A stretch of DNA of 64,000 nt, from assembly GCF_003369915.1 (NCBI RefSeq), contig NC_046676.1, positions 12,940,001 through 13,004,000 of the forward strand, in the 5' to 3' direction. Positions 32,639 to 46,356 of this stretch are shown here, piece after piece. Position 1 is the first letter of the stretch; the number at the start of each line of letters is the position of its first letter. The position numbers and the translations under genes are program-made. The DNA comes from Drosophila miranda. Lineage: Eukaryota; Arthropoda; Insecta; Diptera; Drosophilidae. Under the pieces are notes generated by a model. It did no database searches. It was not told where the DNA came from and saw nothing but the letters and a program-made list of their open reading frames with translations.

Positions 32639-35600
32639 ATAGTATCTAAGTGAATGCGCTTTTAAATTATTGATACATTAATATGTACTCTAGCTCTAAG
32701 TAATCACAATACAACAATTGCAAAATAAAGACCATGCTGGATTTTAAGCTGAACCTCTGAGCTGTGAACCTTTGCTAATTTAAAATCTAATCGAAGAGTT
32801 ATGATTACTCGAGCTGAAAGCGATGGTTTCCGCTCAACTGGTTCGACGGTTTTACTGTGCCCAACGATGCGCATCGCATCAAGGCGGCCAAGATCAACTT
32901 TAAACTATTGTATATGTTTATTGAGAGGGAGATTTATGCAGGATTGGTATGAAGCGGCAATAGTCGAAGCTACCTTCAGCATTTGGAATTGTTCCTACTT
33001 TAAAATGTATCTGTACACAAGCCATCTCAGCTCAAAAGCTTCCAATAAATACGGGGAGCTAATAACCAATTACCGAAAACTTCATTTGGTTAGCCTTAGC
33101 CTCCAAATAGGCCAAACAATTGGCCCACGGAATTCCCGGTGCCCTAGTAAACTGTGACCTTTATTTGTTGTGCGTAGAACTATTTATATGTGTATATACA
33201 CATAATAATAATTACGAGTATTACTTAATTTCGCCCAAGGTGCGTCCACTGACTGCCACTTAGTCATTGTGTAATCCTCGGTCACAGTCAATTACAATTA
33301 AATGCCTTTCAATCCCCATGGGGATTCGTACATTTGTATATTCGCACACGCAATCTCGGACCAGCAATTGATATTAATTTGGGGCACGATGTGGGTCAAG
33401 CATTGATGTGCCTCTATACAGTACAGGTGTGGGACACACTGGGATGAACTGACAAGCGGAGAAACCAAAGTCAAATATCGCGTGGGAAAATCTTATTGCA
33501 GCGAAATTACTAGCCGCTCCTTGTGTTTTGTGCGCAAAGGTGCAGTTTAAAATTATATGAATTATTGTGAAAGCACAGTCAGAGGGTTTTTCGCTTTCTC
33601 GGGTTGCATTTGGGTTTGGCATGGCTGATTAGGGTCAGCAGAAGGCCGAGATGATTAGTCCCCCTACGAGGAGCCAAGCCCAGATCAAGCTGATGAGTTC
33701 CTCCTCATTTGAAAGAAGGAAGGAAGGCAGCAATAGGAAGCCCCATCACTGGGGAGACACGATTTCGTGAATTCAATTTCCCCAAACAGAAATCCAGATC
33801 TGCACTCCTCTCCTCCATTGTCGTGTGCTGTGCTCCCAAGGGACTATGGGTGTCCATTTGGCTTGAGTCATGGTAAAAACTTTGAAACAATAAAAACAAC
33901 TTGCGGCGCGCCGCCAGTGCCAAGTTTTCATGTCCAAGGCGTATTTATGTCAACCGGAAGTAGGTTTACTGACCCACGTATACCCGTACGTGTGTACGTT
34001 CGCCCAAACAGCGGCTTCGACAATCGTCGTCCTCGGTCGGCGACTCCTTCGGCGGCCGCCTCGACTGGTCATCCCCAGAGCGCAGGACGACGATAGCCCC
34101 ACGTATAAGAAGGTATTTGCCTTTAGCGGATTAGTTTTTCTACGAACGGCGAGTGCAGTGCATCGGATCGATGCCAATGCGCGTTGATTTTTTGGGTATT
34201 CCGTTTGAGTTCAATTTAATTTTTTGAATATTTTCAAAAATTGCTAAAGTACAATAAATCGCGAACAATCCAAAATCCCCCTCGAAACGATCGACAACCC
34301 GAAACTTAACTCGAAAAAAAACAAGAAAACTAAACCATCTAAATGGGAAATATCTTGAAAAGGGAACAACGCCGAACCATCCAACGGCAAAGTTAGCTCA
34401 TAGATGTCTCCAGGAATTCCTATGGCTTTGGACTCTGGTCTGGGGAAACGAACTCAACTTTTTGCTGGAGTCGGTCGCCATGGGGTAGTCGGGGGCTATC
34501 ACGACATTAGCCAAGGATTTTCCCCCGTCACTGCCACTTAAAAGTCAGCCCCCAGCCCGAACCCAAGAGGGTCTTGTGAGAGGGTTTACGAGTATAGGCG
34601 TTGTTTCTGTTTCTGTTGCTTTTGCTTTTTCTGCTGCTGTTGCTGTTGTCTTGATGTTGCAACAGTGCGCCGTGGCATAGGAGAGCCGGAGGCCCAAGTG
34701 TTGTTGACTCTTTGCCGCTGCACAAGGCAAAAGGAAATTTGTTGCGGTTTTGACCCTATTCCAAAGCCAAGGAAAACCGCACTTTACCCTGCCTGTACTC
34801 GGCTCGGCGATGTCCTGGCTGCCACATCCCACATCCTAGCCCCGTCTCGTGGCTTGAAGTGGCTCTCATGCGGTGTCTCACGTGCGTGCAGACCCGTGAA
34901 GATCCCCGGCAGTGGGAGCATCCAAAATATATGATTTAAGGACGGGAAGTCGGGAAGTGTGTGCAAGCGTATCAAAAAAAATATAAGACCTACATATATG
35001 GATATATTTTGTATATGTGTGTGTAAGGACATCGCGTGCCAGAGACATGCCAACAGGTGTCACAGCCAGCGCTGGGAAACAATCAAAAGTTGTCTAAGCA
35101 GCAGAAAGCAGATGAACAAACATGCAAACACGGCCGGAGAGAATCTACGGACATTGCAGCGCCCCGCCGTGCGGCGAAATAGTGCGGCGAATTGGCAGCA
35201 CTGGCTGGCGGGCTCCCCTCCCCCGATTGCTTTTCTTTTTACACCCTGTACTCGGGGAGTGTATTGTATTCGTGCAAGTGATGATGGACAGGCAGGAGAG
35301 TGTGTATGAATTAACAAATTCGTAGAATTATTGCCTTTTTAAGGATATGGAAGCCACATCTCACAGCGTTTGTTGAATGTTCATAGAAAATTGTCATATA
35401 AGTGGGTATCAAATAGTCGACATCTGCAAAACAGTGTTCTTGGTTGTTTCTTTTGTAGCAGTATCTCAGCGTGTCTGCGTGTGCACACTACTAGTATTAT
35501 TATAGTGGCGCTTCCCCTGGTGTTGTGCTTTGTTTGAATTTGAAGTGTAGGCAATATTTCTCTTGAAGGTTTCTTTGCTCACTTACCGCGCCGCGTCGCC

Positions 35601-37028
35601 GTGGAGGCAGTTCCATTTCAGTCAGTGCCAACGTCCCATCGTGGGCTCTATCGCTCTCGCTCTCCGTTTCCAATGTTCATTTTTCGCGGCTTTTCTGTGT
35701 AATGTACTGTATTAGAGTTACTCTCGTGCACAATTGAAACTAATTTAAATAACAATTACATAAGGCTGGGCATCACTTACCGTATACCAATACCAATTTC
35801 CTCGAGGGGACTCCAATTAAAAACGGTTCTTAAAGTGTGACCCCAGCCGTAATGAGATGCAGGAAAAGTGCCTGTAATCCAGAAAAGTGTTTAGAAGAGA
35901 AGAAAAATTTGCGAAAAACCAACGTACAGGCACAGGCACAGGCCCGGGTCCGGGCCCGGCACGCGTCATGGCCATAACACAGCACACCGGTCTAGTCACT
36001 TCCTGCGAGCCAAAGTGTGTCACCGAAATTCGAGTAGCGCCCCATAAAATGTAGGTTAAATATTAGGCAAAGGAAAATCAATGCGAAGAAAGGCACTCAT
36101 TCACACCTGCCATCCCTCCCCACGTCCCTACGGTTCGGTTCCGCAATACCGCAATCCTCAAGCGGCCTACGTCATGCCGCAAAATATAACTACTATTTGC
36201 GTACCCCAGTCCCATCCAATACTCGGAGTATCTGAATGGAAACAGTAGGAGAGACAGAGAGAGAGAGAGAGAGAGAGCAATTAAAACATCATGTTCAGCT
36301 GATAGTTGGTGTCGGGCAGCCAGCCCCAAACATCTTCGAGCGATGCACTCCTCAAGTGCAGTCACTAATGCGGCAATTTGCAACATGCAATCCAATCCGT
36401 TCCAATGCCATACCATAGCCATGCCACACCATGCATCTCCCATCCATAAGGCTGAAGACTGTTGAGCGCTCATCAAGTTCTGCTCTCGTTAGCGTTGGCT
36501 TAACGGCTTGTGGAGTTGGAGTTAGATGTGCTGCTGGAGCAGGTGTATTCCGATTGCATGGGGTTTATCAGCGCGGCACACGCAGCTATTTATAGGATCG
36601 AAATGGAGAGAAATGGCATTAGAAAATACTCGTACAAATAATAATAATTACTGTTTTCGCCATGCCCGTAGTTTGGCTGTGCAAATCGGAAAGTTGGGAG
36701 GCAGTTGCCCACGGTCTCCCGCGTCGCGTGTACGTCCCGTCTCACTGACATTGCAATGGCCGGAAGGTCTGGTCTGTCCCTAGAATACATACACATATAC
36801 GTGTACATACGTTTGTGTGCGAGTGATTTTTTTTTTGAATATTTCTGTTGCTTTGAATAAACAGCTTTTGGCGTCATTGGTTCTGTTGCACCCGAACGAA
36901 ACGAAGCGAAGGACAAACAAATATAGCAAAGTAATCCTGCGTAATCCTTTGCTATGGCCAGAAGAATGGACAAGGACTCATAGTGGACGAGAGAGGGATC
37001 GATCGAGCGACCGTACCAATGTCAAATC
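32639..37028. other. Intergenic region and upstream DNA of stum
   Basis: Contains an isolated 46-codon open stretch at 32812-32949 whose peptide looks protein-like (NWFDGFTVPNDAHRIKAAKI) but has no ATG and stops at both ends, perhaps a relic. A GTATAAGAAGG near 34102 followed by leader-like DNA is a weak stum promoter candidate. CA/GT and GA short repeats occur near 34990-35020 and 36250-36275. Otherwise I see nothing I can support. Confidence 0.4.
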
Positions 37029-40000
37029 ATGCAGCAGACCCTCTCGTACTCATCATCATCGCCATCCCCCTCTCCGATGCCAACGCCAGCCGGAACACCA
37101 CACCCCCCAGCGACCACCCATGCCCCCAGCCACACCCATCCACGACCCGGCTCAACAGGCAGCGATCCCAACAACAGGTTTCAGCCGGCCATCATTCCGG
37201 TTGACTACAGCTACCACACCCACACCCATTCCCACCCACACTCCCACTCGTACGGCCACACGACCATGGCCCCCTCGACGTACACATCCACACAGAGCTT
37301 CATCCGCCAGCCGACGGCCAGCACAGTCCAGGAGCTGGGCTCGGAGCGGGACTCCCAGCCTTATAGCAGTCTCTTTGGGGACCCCGTGCCCCCGCCGTCG
37401 CAGGTGGAGGAATACTTCGGGACTGCGGCCTTTGAGACGTTACGATCTTCTTCGCTGGAAATCCCCAGCTCGGAGGAGGATGCTCTAGTGGCCGCTGTGG
37501 CCCTCAATGCGCTGATGGGCAACGAGGCTCGGGTCAGGCAGAGGATCTTCTCGAATATTCCCTACACGAGAACCCCCCGGGCATCGCTCATCCCGCACCT
37601 GCAGCCGCCCGATATCCAGATCTTGCCCAATTCCAGCGGCGGCTCCAGCTCGGAACAGCTGGGCTCTCCCAACTATCGACTCCTGGCCCCGGACGACATC
37701 CTTAATAAACCGGATATGTACGACTTGGCGAACCCCAGTGAGGAATCGCAGTACATGACACGCTTGGACTTCGATCGGGAGGAGGAGCGAACGCAGACTC
37801 CCAGTCGAACGGCGGGCAAGCAGAGTGTCTCCACCATGACCTCAGATGACCATCACCACGGGTAAGAGCCAATCCCATCCATCAGTCAATGAATGATTAT
37901 GTATTTTATCCGTTTTAGCTTGCTGAGCGACTCTTACTCGGGCAGGGACTGGTTTCGACCTGCTCCACAGCACTTTCCGGAGTTCACGCGCATCCCCAAG
38001 CTGCGGCCCAGCTCGAAAAACATCATGTCCATGAAGCAAGAGGAGGTGCCGCTCTCACCGCTGGCCACGATGATCCAGGACATGAACAGTTCCAGCAGCG
38101 GAGGCGAGGAGCGGGTAGCCCCCGATGGGGAGAAGCAGTCACCGATGCAGGACATGGACGTCATACTCTCCCCGAAGCATTACCTGGAGCAGCAGCTGGA
38201 ACGGATGAGTGCGGTCAGCGAGCGGCAGCTGCTTGAGGACTACAGCCCGCCGTCGCCTCCACCAGCTGACCCGCCGCCTTCTTGCCACCAGAGTAACCGC
38301 AGAGACACGGAGGAGAGCGTCTGCTCACGTCCACCCACCATGAAGAGAGAAATGTCCCCGATCATCATCAAGGACTCAATCTCCGTGGGCGGAGACTATC
38401 GGTAAGTGGGAACAACACTCTCTGCCTCTCCTGGCCAGTTATAATCTCTGCTAATCCCCATCCAGCGTGGACCAGCCACGGCCACACAAGAAGACTGCAT
38501 TTACCATCCTCACAGTGCGCTCGCCGCAGACCTCGCCGGCGTACAGCCCAGCCAGGAGAGCCGCCGCCAGGAGGCACGCTTCCATACAGTCGACATCGAC
38601 TACCTCATCAATGGCCACCAAGCCGCCGATCCTGCCGCGTCGCAAGACTCCCAGCGACTCCCGCCTGCCGGAGCTGCCAGGATATCTGGCCCACTCGGCG
38701 AACCCCAGCCAGCAGCAGCCGCAGCCACAGCCGCATCCACTCCACACAACCGATGACTCGCCACGGCCCTCGGTGCAGTTCAACATGAGTGGACGGCACA
38801 GTCGCAGCAAGCTGGCGACGCCCTCGAAGGGAATCCTCCAGCAGAGGGACTCGCTCACCTCCTCCATAGACACCTACACGCCGAGGGCGCAGCGACGAAG
38901 GTCCATGGCCCCCAGTAGTCCCCAGCAGATGTCGTATGGCCAAAGGATCAAGAGCATGGAGAGCCTGCCGCTGATAACCGATCCCTATCGAAGCGCGATT
39001 CCGCGACTGCACTACTCCACCATGGACCTGGGCAAGGAAGCGGCAGCCTTTCCGCCGGGCGCACTGCCACGCCCACTGAAGCCAAACCACAACCCCACGC
39101 GAAAGCAGCGCGGACTCCTGAAGGTGATCAACCGGGAGGAAGCGCTCGCCCACATCCCGCCCCGCTCCAACTGGTGCAGCCTGGACGACCTGGCTCTGGC
39201 ACCGAGTCCCCGTGCATCCTTCGACGCCGGCCACGCCCAGGGTCGTCGTCGTTCCAGTTCCACCTCGCCCGAGCGAAGGAGCTCCACGCAAACAGCCTCG
39301 GACCGACGCAGCTCCAACCTGAGCAGCATAACCGCCACCACCTCGGACTTCAGCTTCCGCCGTCCATCGCTCGCAACACTGCCAGCATCCCGGCTGCGTC
39401 GCAAGTCGGTGCAGGCGCCGATCCCCGGGCGTAGCCCGCGACGACAGTCCATCTACCAGAGGGATCCGAAGCCACCGCCGCATGGGAAGCATGGGAAGAT
39501 CGCCAAGCCCAGCAGTTTGTCACCGATTCTCGGCACCCCGAACAAGGACAGCAGCTCAGGGCAGAGTCCTACCCACGGATCCTCGATAATTGGGCACCGG
39601 GCATCATCGCTGTTTGGGCACCATGAATCCTCGCTGATTGGTCACCGTGCAGCCGCTGTCGACACGCAGTCCGAGGTGTCGACACGTCGGGACTCGCTCT
39701 CCCGCATTCCGATTCGCAGTCGTCCGGGATCCCGGGTGGAGTCTCGTTCCAGTTCGCCGTCGAAGGACTTTGTGGCTACGATTCCGACCGCATCTGGGCG
39801 CACCTCGCGGGCAAGCACGAGTCGCTCCCCCTCTCGGGCGATGGTTCACAGCAGGACGCCCTCACGGGAGAGTGCGCGACCCGGAGAATCGCGATCTGGG
39901 TCCAAGGGCCCACCCTCTAGGGCAAGTTCTCGCATGGAACAGGCACGAGAGCAGGCCAACTCCCGAAGCAACTCGCGGGCCAACTCCCGACTGAGCATAA

Positions 40001-43000
40001 ACTCCTCGCTGCGATCCTCTAGCGTCTCGCCCGTCACCATGGCCAGGAACAGAACCATACGGGGAACCACACCGCAGCCCAGTCGCAGGAAGTCCATATC
40101 ATTGAGTCCAACCAGCGGCATGCTAGGGCGTCGAAAGTCCATAAGTCCGGGGGCCATCACACCGGCAAGACGGATGTCCGTGTCCATTAGAGGGAAGGCA
40201 GAGATCCCGGAGACATTGTCGCGCCGCAACTCCCGCTCCCGCATCCCCACGCGACAGTCGGGAAAGATGGAGTCCAAGTCGCCGCCATCCTCCTCCAAGA
40301 AACGTTCAAAGTCCCCCGAGAAAACCAAGGGAACACCGGCGATGACACCCAAGGGCACCAGAGCGGGCAAAGTCCCGCCAAAGGGAAGCCCCAAGGCAAA
40401 GCCCACATCCAAGCAACCTGCAAGTGCCAAACCCAAGTCCAGGACAGAATCTGTGAAGGCTGTTAAAACCGCGGAGCGTCTTCCAGTTGTCAGAAGGGAA
40501 CAGGGAACAGGGAAGAAGCCAGCCCCCAAAGCGCCATCATCCACAGCAGCGAAGGAAGCGAAAGCCGAGAAAGGAAAGCCAGCAACCAAGAGCAGTGCAC
40601 AGGGACAACCAGCAGCGCCCCCGCGCACCAAATCCCAGCAGATGAAAGCCAAGCCATCGGGAGCGGCGACAACGGAGGCCAAAAGACCTCCTGCACCCAC
40701 GACCATCAAAGCCCAGGGGATTGTTCACGAAAAAGGTGCCAATGGAGGAGATGCTCCAACAAACATGACTCCACTAGCTGCCCAGGTGGGCAACGTGGTG
40801 CTCCAGGCAGCCGAAGCCATTCCGTCAGTGACCAGCGAGGTGACCGTCCCCTCAACTCCAGGACGCAGAGGCCAAGGAGCGAACATGTCCAAGCTGGTGC
40901 GGATGAGCTCCCGGCTGAGCATGCTTAGCCAGAAGAACCGAGCGGATTCGCCGCTGAATCGAAAGGTGGCAACAGTGCCAGAGTTAGCTCAGGAACACGA
41001 AGGTGAGATTCAGTCTAAGGGGCCACCAGACACAAGATTTTTTTATAAATGAACTAATCTTATTCTATTAAATTCCAGAAGCAGCGACCCACGGTTCTCT
41101 GATGAAGTCCAATGATGCTGGGAGTCTGCCTGCCGCCATTCTGGAAAAGTCACAGAAAACGCTCGAAAACATACAAAAGACCGTCACGGAGGCCACCGAT
41201 GAGATCCACAAGACCATCAGCGAGAACCTCACCGATCTGAAGACTCTGGAGAACGACATGGGCCTGACCGCAGATGGCCCTCCCACTCCCACACCCACCT
41301 CTGGCACGATGCTGGCCAAGCCAGGCGACTCTGAGTCTCGGACAGGGACAGCGGATGGTGGGAATGCTCCCCAGAGCTCGGCGGAGCAGGCAAAGTCTCC
41401 TTTTACGGCCACACAGCCCATAGAGGCCGCGGTCTCGGTAGTGCACCCGGACGAGCGAGCAACGATATCCAGTGTACCCGAGGTAGAGTGCGAGAGCTCT
41501 GACCTGCCCACAGTCCTGGACGTGTCCGAGTCGGAGCTGGGCGGCCATGTGATGCCGACGCCCGAGAGCGGAGTGGACTTCAAGGTGGACGCCAAGCGAC
41601 GCTCTCCAGACGGACAGGGCGGCTCCGCAGCGGGAAGTGGTGGCATGGCAAAGTGAGTAATAGGGAAACACTCTTGAAAAACTGATTAATATTGATGAAA
41701 AAAGCATGACTATTCATGGGCTAGCCCCACAACGATCTGTCCTGCTTCACGTGGACATTTTAGGCGGGAAGGCTAACGGAGAGTACTAATTTTTTGCCCC
41801 GACCGTAGAGTCTCCACATAAAGAGCTCGCCAAGGCTTACAGCGCCTGGCCAGTCGTCAATTTGCATACAGGAAACACCCAAACAACAGCAGCAGCAACA
41901 ACACTTTACAGTGCCGTGTGGGCTGGCGCTGCCGCTGGCTTTCTCGTGGTGTTTCGGGCGGGCACAGGTCCGTCAAGCCACTCATAAGTGCGTCAATAAA
42001 TTTTGAATACAAACACGAAGTGGGGTCTATGGAGCGACTAGAGTAGAGTCCCTCCCCTAGACGCTAGACCACGACCACGAGCCCACACCAGACGACCACC
42101 TTTGAGGAAATCCGTTCTCTGCCTTGTCGTCGTCGTCGTCGCCGTCGTCAGGTCGGTCGCAGTCGGCGAAGGTAACGATGTCCTTCACTGCATTGTTTTT
42201 CCAGCCAACCGATATGAGCGGGTCCGTGTGTTTGCGTGTGTTTGTGTACATCCCTAGCCATGCGAGACCCCAAGAAAACGTGTGACCGACCCATTACAGT
42301 GCGCACCCTTCCCCATGTACTCGCTAGGAGAAATGGGCTACGCTGTCCACTCTAGGGAACCCCCACCGTACGGGCATGGTATAGCGTGCATATCGCACGG
42401 AGGTAAAAGTATTTTCGCAACACGACTTAAGTTTCTTGCCGCAATAACAAATCAGTTTCGGCCGGACAATCGCGCTAACCGCAGCCTAGCTCCCGTGAGG
42501 CGACTCCCGAATCTTCCAAAAGAACCAAAGTACCAAAGACCCAAAGAGAGTGCTGTGCCTGCGAACTTCCAACAATTAATCCGAAAACAATTCAGATAAT
42601 TTGCAAAAATGCTGAACGAAACGAGCAAAAATTCGGTTATATATACGGTTGATCTGACGCAGGATTCGTTCATAGATGGCGATAAGTATTTCTTTAGGTA
42701 ACGAGCATTAGCTTCCGGATTCCTATTATATTTTATCGTTCTCCATCAGATGGCATAGGTTTGAGTAGTTAACGCACCAGCGACGACCTTGTGGATTAAT
42801 TTAAATACAAAACTGGCAAGAAAGTTTCTTTCATTCCGATTGTTGTCACTGTTCCACGAGTACTCCAACTCGAAGTTTATTGGATCCATGCCGCTCAGAG
42901 CGGGTCAAATAAATTACCGACCTCCAAATTGCGTTTGGTCGTTGGCTCGTGCACAACGAAATTAAAGGCGTTCGAAGCCCCAAAAACATACATATACTAT

Positions 43001-45008
43001 ACATACAAGTACATTTACATGAGTACAGTATACGGACTATACATTTTATGGGCTTTGGGCCTATAAAAATTGTGTAAGCGTCTCAATGGGATTTTCATGT
43101 TTTGAGTTGACATTTCTGGTGAGCGAATAATCTGAACAAAAGGTTCTTTAAGGAAGAAAAACAGTCTCTGCTTTCATAAGCAAATGAACGAGCCAAGAAA
43201 ATAGTACATTACAAAGTCTTAAATCTACATAATCCATCCATTAGATGTTGCTGTTTTCCATACGAGTAATTTATACACATAAAGTAGTGGTAATGCTCCG
43301 ACTGTGATTATATATGTAAAGCGATGGGCGGAAGTGATTCAGGACTATCCCATAAACTTGAACTTTGGCTCCGCAGCTCTTCTAACAACTTTCCAATCAT
43401 ACAGAACTTCCGGCTCTTGGCACCTTGCCAAGCCTTGCTGAAGCCATAAAAGCTTATATCCGGTCCTTGGTCCCAGTCAAGGATGGCATGCGGAAACCAT
43501 GAACAAGAGCTACTTTCCAGCAACTAAAAATTATTATGAGACTATTTTCAATCTACTCTTCTCCCACCAGAACCAGCAGCCAAGAGTTCCTGGAAGAAAA
43601 GGACAAAAATGCCAATAAGAAGGGATTGTGTCGCTGTTGTTCCTCATTGTTCATGCCCTGTCGTCGCTCTCGATGCTCCCGCTGCTGTTATCGACGAGAA
43701 CGGAACCCCTCAGCCGAGGACCAGCCCGTGCTATGGAGTGCAAACAGTAGTGCCACAACCGCCACCAATGTCCAAGTGATTGATGAGACCAAGTCGAAGA
43801 AGAAAAAGGTGACGGACTGGCTCAAGTCGAGCTGCTGCCGGAGCTGCCGGAAGAAACATCCGCCCGCGAACACGGACAAGCCGGAACCGCCAAGCGTGAA
43901 GCAGGAGGCCAGTATGAGTACGGGACCAAAACGTGGGGGCAAATGCGGCCTCTGTCTGAGCAAGGTTTTTTGCTGTCGCTCGGTGAACAAAGTGGACGAC
44001 ACGGGGAATGAAACCGAGCTGAAGAAGTGCTGCTTCTGTATACCATATCGGAGGAACCGCAGCAAGCCGAAAGGTAGCTCCGTTTCCTGGCGGGATCAAG
44101 ATCCAGAGCTTGGCATCAAGCCAACTGATACATCGGTTCTGGAAGGTGCGTCCGAGGCCTCAATGACATCGGCAGCTGCGGATGCTCCGGCTACAACACC
44201 AAAAGAGTAAGTCTGACAGACACTATACCTCTATACTTGATGTGGAGCTAAGAACCTCTTGCCATTTTCATTAAAGGGGCTGCTGCAAGCGTTTCTGGCT
44301 AATGATGCTCTGCTGTCGCAAGAAACCGCGTCGCGAATCGAATGCTCGCCGACAGAGCATCAGAGCACCGCCGCCCAGTGAGGCAAGTGATGATACACTT
44401 TGATCTATGGTTACAACATTCCATAATTATATTTCCCGCACTTAGGACACACGCCGGAAGCTGCATAACGACCTCGTGGAACACGCATCCAAAATGAAGG
44501 GAGCTATTCCTGTGCTACCGCTGTATTTGGCTTGGTTCTGTGCCTTCTGCAACGTGGTCTTTCCAGGCTTAGGTGGGTTTCCCACAGGTGCGATTTCCTA
44601 CATATACGACTTCTAAAGCTTCTATGATTTCTTAGGCACACTCCTGTCGGGACTCCTCTGCTTGTGTGTGGGCATTCCACGTTTCTCGCAGTACGACAGT
44701 GCCCGGGCTCGAATCGGATCCTTCATAATCAACATTATTGTGGCAGTGTCGCAGTTCTGTTGTGTACTCTTCTGTTTCGTGGGCTGGGGCTGGTCCATCT
44801 GGTGGGGTACTATTATGCTAAAATGTGCAAGTAAGTGTGGTCATTTACCGTCTAATATTTTGAGAGCATACTTTAACAAAGATTCGCCCAAATCTTAGGG
44901 AAACTGAGCAAGATCAAAAAGGTGGAACGTTTGGAACTGGAGGAGGAACAACGACAGGCCCAACTGGCGGCCACTGCGGCTGGTGAGACAGAGCCGGCGA
45001 AGACATAG
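37029..45008 (+). CDS. stum: stum (stumble), mechanosensory transduction protein
   Basis: Needed for mechanical sensing in proprioceptive neurons; a SPEC3/Stum-family membrane protein. Coding exons: 37029-37861, 37919-38401, 38466-41002, 41079-41652, 43571-44206, 44277-44382, 44446-44572, 44636-44830, 44899-45008. Phases agree throughout, giving about 1866 residues. Most of the protein is disordered, Ser/Pro/Arg-rich with SRSPSR-type repeats (exon 3). Exon 5 is Cys-rich ([24 protein letters not shown]). The C-terminal 120 residues are the SPEC3 domain, with two hydrophobic segments: [19 protein letters not shown] and the long [18 protein letters not shown]. The intron after 44382 has a GC donor (GAG|GCAAGT). 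A non-coding first exon further upstream is likely. Confidence 0.92.
42609..42697 (+). CDS. stum: Candidate alternative first coding exon of stum
   Basis: An ATG with AAAA before it opens a 29-codon frame ([14 protein letters not shown]...) that ends TTTAG|GTAACG. The two spare bases match the phase needed by the stum exon at 43571, so splicing would give a 420-residue isoform starting MLNETSKNS and keeping the Cys-rich and SPEC3 parts. About 400 bp of upstream DNA is leader-like. This rests on phase and codon structure only. Confidence 0.5.
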
Positions 45009-45423
45009 TAATCCAGTCCAACAGGACACATTTAACGGGACGAGATTTTTTATACAATTGTGTACATACCTTTGTACAAAACTGTAGATTCCACAGACAC
45101 GTGCACTTCCAAATGTACTTCCATGATAAGTAAAGTGGAACAATACTTCCTTTGAACAGAACTTAACTCTAACTATGTATTAAAATCATTAAACTTCCAC
45201 TAAAATGACAAGAGTTTTTTTGCGCGTTTTGCTTAAAATTTTCTGTAGATAACTGTAAATATCGGAGTGCAAAACTATCGAACATTTCGCCAGTGCTGCA
45301 AAACACCCAATTTAATACCAGTTCTGGTAAAGCAGGGTGGATTCTTTTTTCGACGGCGTTCATTAAAAAAACACGACGTCAGTTTGCGAATTCTGTAAAC
45401 TATACTATTTTGGCTGTATAAAG
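45009..45423 (+). other. stum 3' UTR and eIF3k promoter
   Basis: A short gene-free interval. The stum side carries ATTAAA hexamers near 45178-45190; the eIF3k leader follows. Confidence 0.45.
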
Positions 45424-46167
45424 ATGTCGCACCTTGTGAAGATGGAAAATGGCCAGAGCCAGACAATACAGGAGATGCTTGGATGCATTGAACGGTAAGC
45501 TTAGTCCTCCGCCACCGAGTTTTGTTCAACAAATAAACATATGCACATAACCTCGCTTTCTGGCCACAGCTACAACCCCGACCATTTGAAGACTCTGGAG
45601 GCGTACATTCAGGACCAGGCCAAGAATAACACCTACGACCTAGAGGCCAACCTGGCCGTTCTCAAGCTGTACCAGTTCAATCCGCACATGCTCAACTTTG
45701 AGATCACCTACACGATTCTGCTGAAATCGCTGACAAATCTGCCACACACGGACTTCGTGATGGCCAAGTGTCTGCTGTTGCCGCAGCAGATGAAAGACGA
45801 AAACATTCAGACCATTATCGATCTAGCAGATATACTGGAGCGTGCCGATTTCACACTGTTCTGGCAGCGCGCCGAGGTGAACCGTACCATGTTCCGCCAC
45901 ATCAGCGGCTTCCATGATTCCATTCGAAAGTTTGTCTCCCATGTTGTGAGCATCACCTTCCAGACCATCAAGAAGGATTTGCTGAAAGAACTTCTGGGCG
46001 GCATTGAGGACTCGACACTGGAGAGCTGGATCAAGCGCAACGGATGGAAGCATCAGGGCCAGGATATCATTGTCGTCGCCATGCAGGACGACAAAATTAA
46101 GACGAAGAATATCACAGAGAAGATCGAGTTCGAGAACGTTGGCGCACTCATGGCACAGTGCCTCTAG
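45424..46167 (+). CDS. eIF3k: Eukaryotic translation initiation factor 3 subunit K
   Basis: The smallest non-core eIF3 subunit, which binds eIF3l at the edge of the 40S-bound complex. Two exons, 45424-45494 and 45570-46167, joined through a split Arg codon, 222 residues. N-terminal HEAT-like helices contain [14 protein letters not shown] and [12 protein letters not shown], highly conserved in eIF3k. The C-terminal winged-helix part includes SWIKRNGW and [16 protein letters not shown]. Length equals that of the human protein within a few residues. Converges on Tbp with about 190 bp between stop codons. Confidence 0.96.
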
Positions 46168-46356
46168 GTTTCTCTCTACATTCATAGTTTTGTCTAAATT
46201 TCTGCGGAAAGTGCATAACATAAAAGAAAAATAAACGCCCGGCCCGTCATACAGCTAACTAATTAGTTTTATTTAGAGATACGCGCGAAGTAAACACATT
46301 AACTTAGAAAAACTATTTTCCCTATACATTACAGAACTAATAATTTCTTAACCTTG

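Noticed and set aside
37000-41700. Long antisense frames opposite stum (for example 39846-40709 on minus)
   Set aside because: Shadows of the GC-rich Ser/Pro/Arg coding exon; no motif, and the sense frame is spliced in phase.
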